Assembly (NCBI GenBank): GCA_900538905.1
Contig: UPZS01000035.1
Location: forward strand, 1 to 23,870
Length of the DNA: 23,870 bases
Source of the DNA: an uncultured Sutterella sp.
GTDB taxonomy: Bacteria; Pseudomonadota; Gammaproteobacteria; Burkholderiales; Burkholderiaceae_F
Direction of reading: 5' to 3'
Every line of letters starts with the position of its first letter. Position 1 is the stretch's first letter. The position numbers and the translations under genes were made by a program. The notes under the pieces are model-generated. The model was given only the letters and a program-made list of their open reading frames with translations, did not search any database and was not told the DNA's origin. Of the stretch, positions 23,725 to 23,870 are shown piece after piece.

Positions 23725-23787
23725 CTACGCAATAGCGCCGAGGTGCGCGGCGCAACAGATCAATACAATCACAGAAAGCGCATTCAT
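23725..23787 (-). CDS. Hydrophobic 20-residue micro-ORF
   Basis: The minus strand has GGGAG, then eight bases later ATG opening MNALSVIVLICCAAHLGAIA and a TAG stop. The ribosome-binding site is better than those of several large genes here. The peptide is almost entirely hydrophobic with a central Cys-Cys, so a single membrane segment is plausible. It converges on the aminotransferase terminator, whose minus-strand face would close its transcript. It could be a small membrane protein, a type I toxin-like peptide, or a chance ORF. I recognise no family. Confidence 0.4.
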   Translation of the reverse strand: MNALSVIVLICCAAHLGAIA

Positions 23788-23801
23788 TTTTGTCTCCCGA
23801 C

Positions 23802-23815
23802 TTTAGAAGTCTAAA
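23802..23815. repeat. Inverted repeat upstream of the micro-ORF
   Basis: TTTAGA-AG-TCTAAA, perfect 6-bp arms around two bases, about 15 bases before the micro-ORF start. It may be an operator or an RNA hairpin near the ribosome-binding site. Confidence 0.35.
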
Positions 23816-23854
23816 TCTGTCTTTTTCCCTGTCTTTGTAGGCTTTCCATTGAAA

Positions 23855-23868
23855 TTTGATGCATCAAA
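23855..23868. promoter_or_regulatory. Perfect 14-bp palindrome at the right edge
   Basis: TTTGATGCATCAAA reads identically on both strands. It lies about 70 bases upstream of the micro-ORF in AT-rich sequence, a typical place for an operator. Confidence 0.35.
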
Positions 23869-23870
23869 AA

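Noticed and set aside
23682..23787. Attenuator for a downstream biosynthetic operon (micro-ORF as leader peptide plus terminator)
   Set aside because: On the minus strand nothing but the antisense of the aminotransferase gene lies beyond the hairpin, so there is no operon to control.

Overview
The window looks like a chromosomal stretch of a betaproteobacterium. The inference rests on the block ftsK-lolA-rarA-serS, a trp operon with a Gram-negative leader-peptide attenuator, a LolA lipoprotein carrier and moderately GC-rich coding sequence. A gut Burkholderiales lineage such as Sutterellaceae is my best guess, but no 16S gene or other direct taxonomic marker is present.

Left edge (1-1700): an AT-rich end with two imperfect copies of a GGACAG-containing repeat, a GC-rich stretch full of inverted repeats, and a decayed IS3-family element on the minus strand. 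Its orfA has no start, an A7 slippery site joins orfA to orfB, and a single UAA interrupts orfB just before the catalytic core.

Tryptophan region (1671-5276, minus strand): trpD-trpB-trpA, closed by a hairpin terminator. Upstream lies a textbook attenuator: a 17-residue leader peptide with three consecutive Trp codons, mutually exclusive hairpins and a U-tract terminator. It controls an operon that starts directly with trpD. No trpE, trpG, trpC or trpF is in the window. Two tiny ORFs, chained by stop/start overlaps, run from just after the attenuator into trpD.

Centre: a divergent gene for a protein with two FKBP domains (5407-6078, plus). Then follows a minus-strand block holding a binding-protein-dependent ABC importer of the FecCD type (binding protein, permease, ATPase). 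Its ATPase is separated from the other two genes by a coupled dTDP-rhamnose cassette (rmlC-rmlD-rmlB, no rmlA). Next come an NSS-family sodium symporter with a terminator-like hairpin in its leader, tRNA-Ala(CGC), and a small thioredoxin-like protein with a CPDC active site.

Right half (14272-23662, plus strand): ftsK (translocase), lolA, rarA and serS, closed by a terminator. A roughly 400-bp region follows with a candidate structured RNA or a broken gene. Then come a lone AbrB/MazE-type DNA-binding protein, a GlcD-like FAD oxidase and an AlaC-like aminotransferase ending at a bidirectional hairpin. At the extreme right, on the minus strand, a 20-residue hydrophobic ORF with a good ribosome-binding site converges on that hairpin.

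Most of the window is ordinary housekeeping sequence. The parts most worth a second look are the rewired trp leader with its two coupled mini-ORFs, the serS-abrB intergenic region, the hydrophobic micro-ORF at the right edge, and the ABC importer split by sugar genes.
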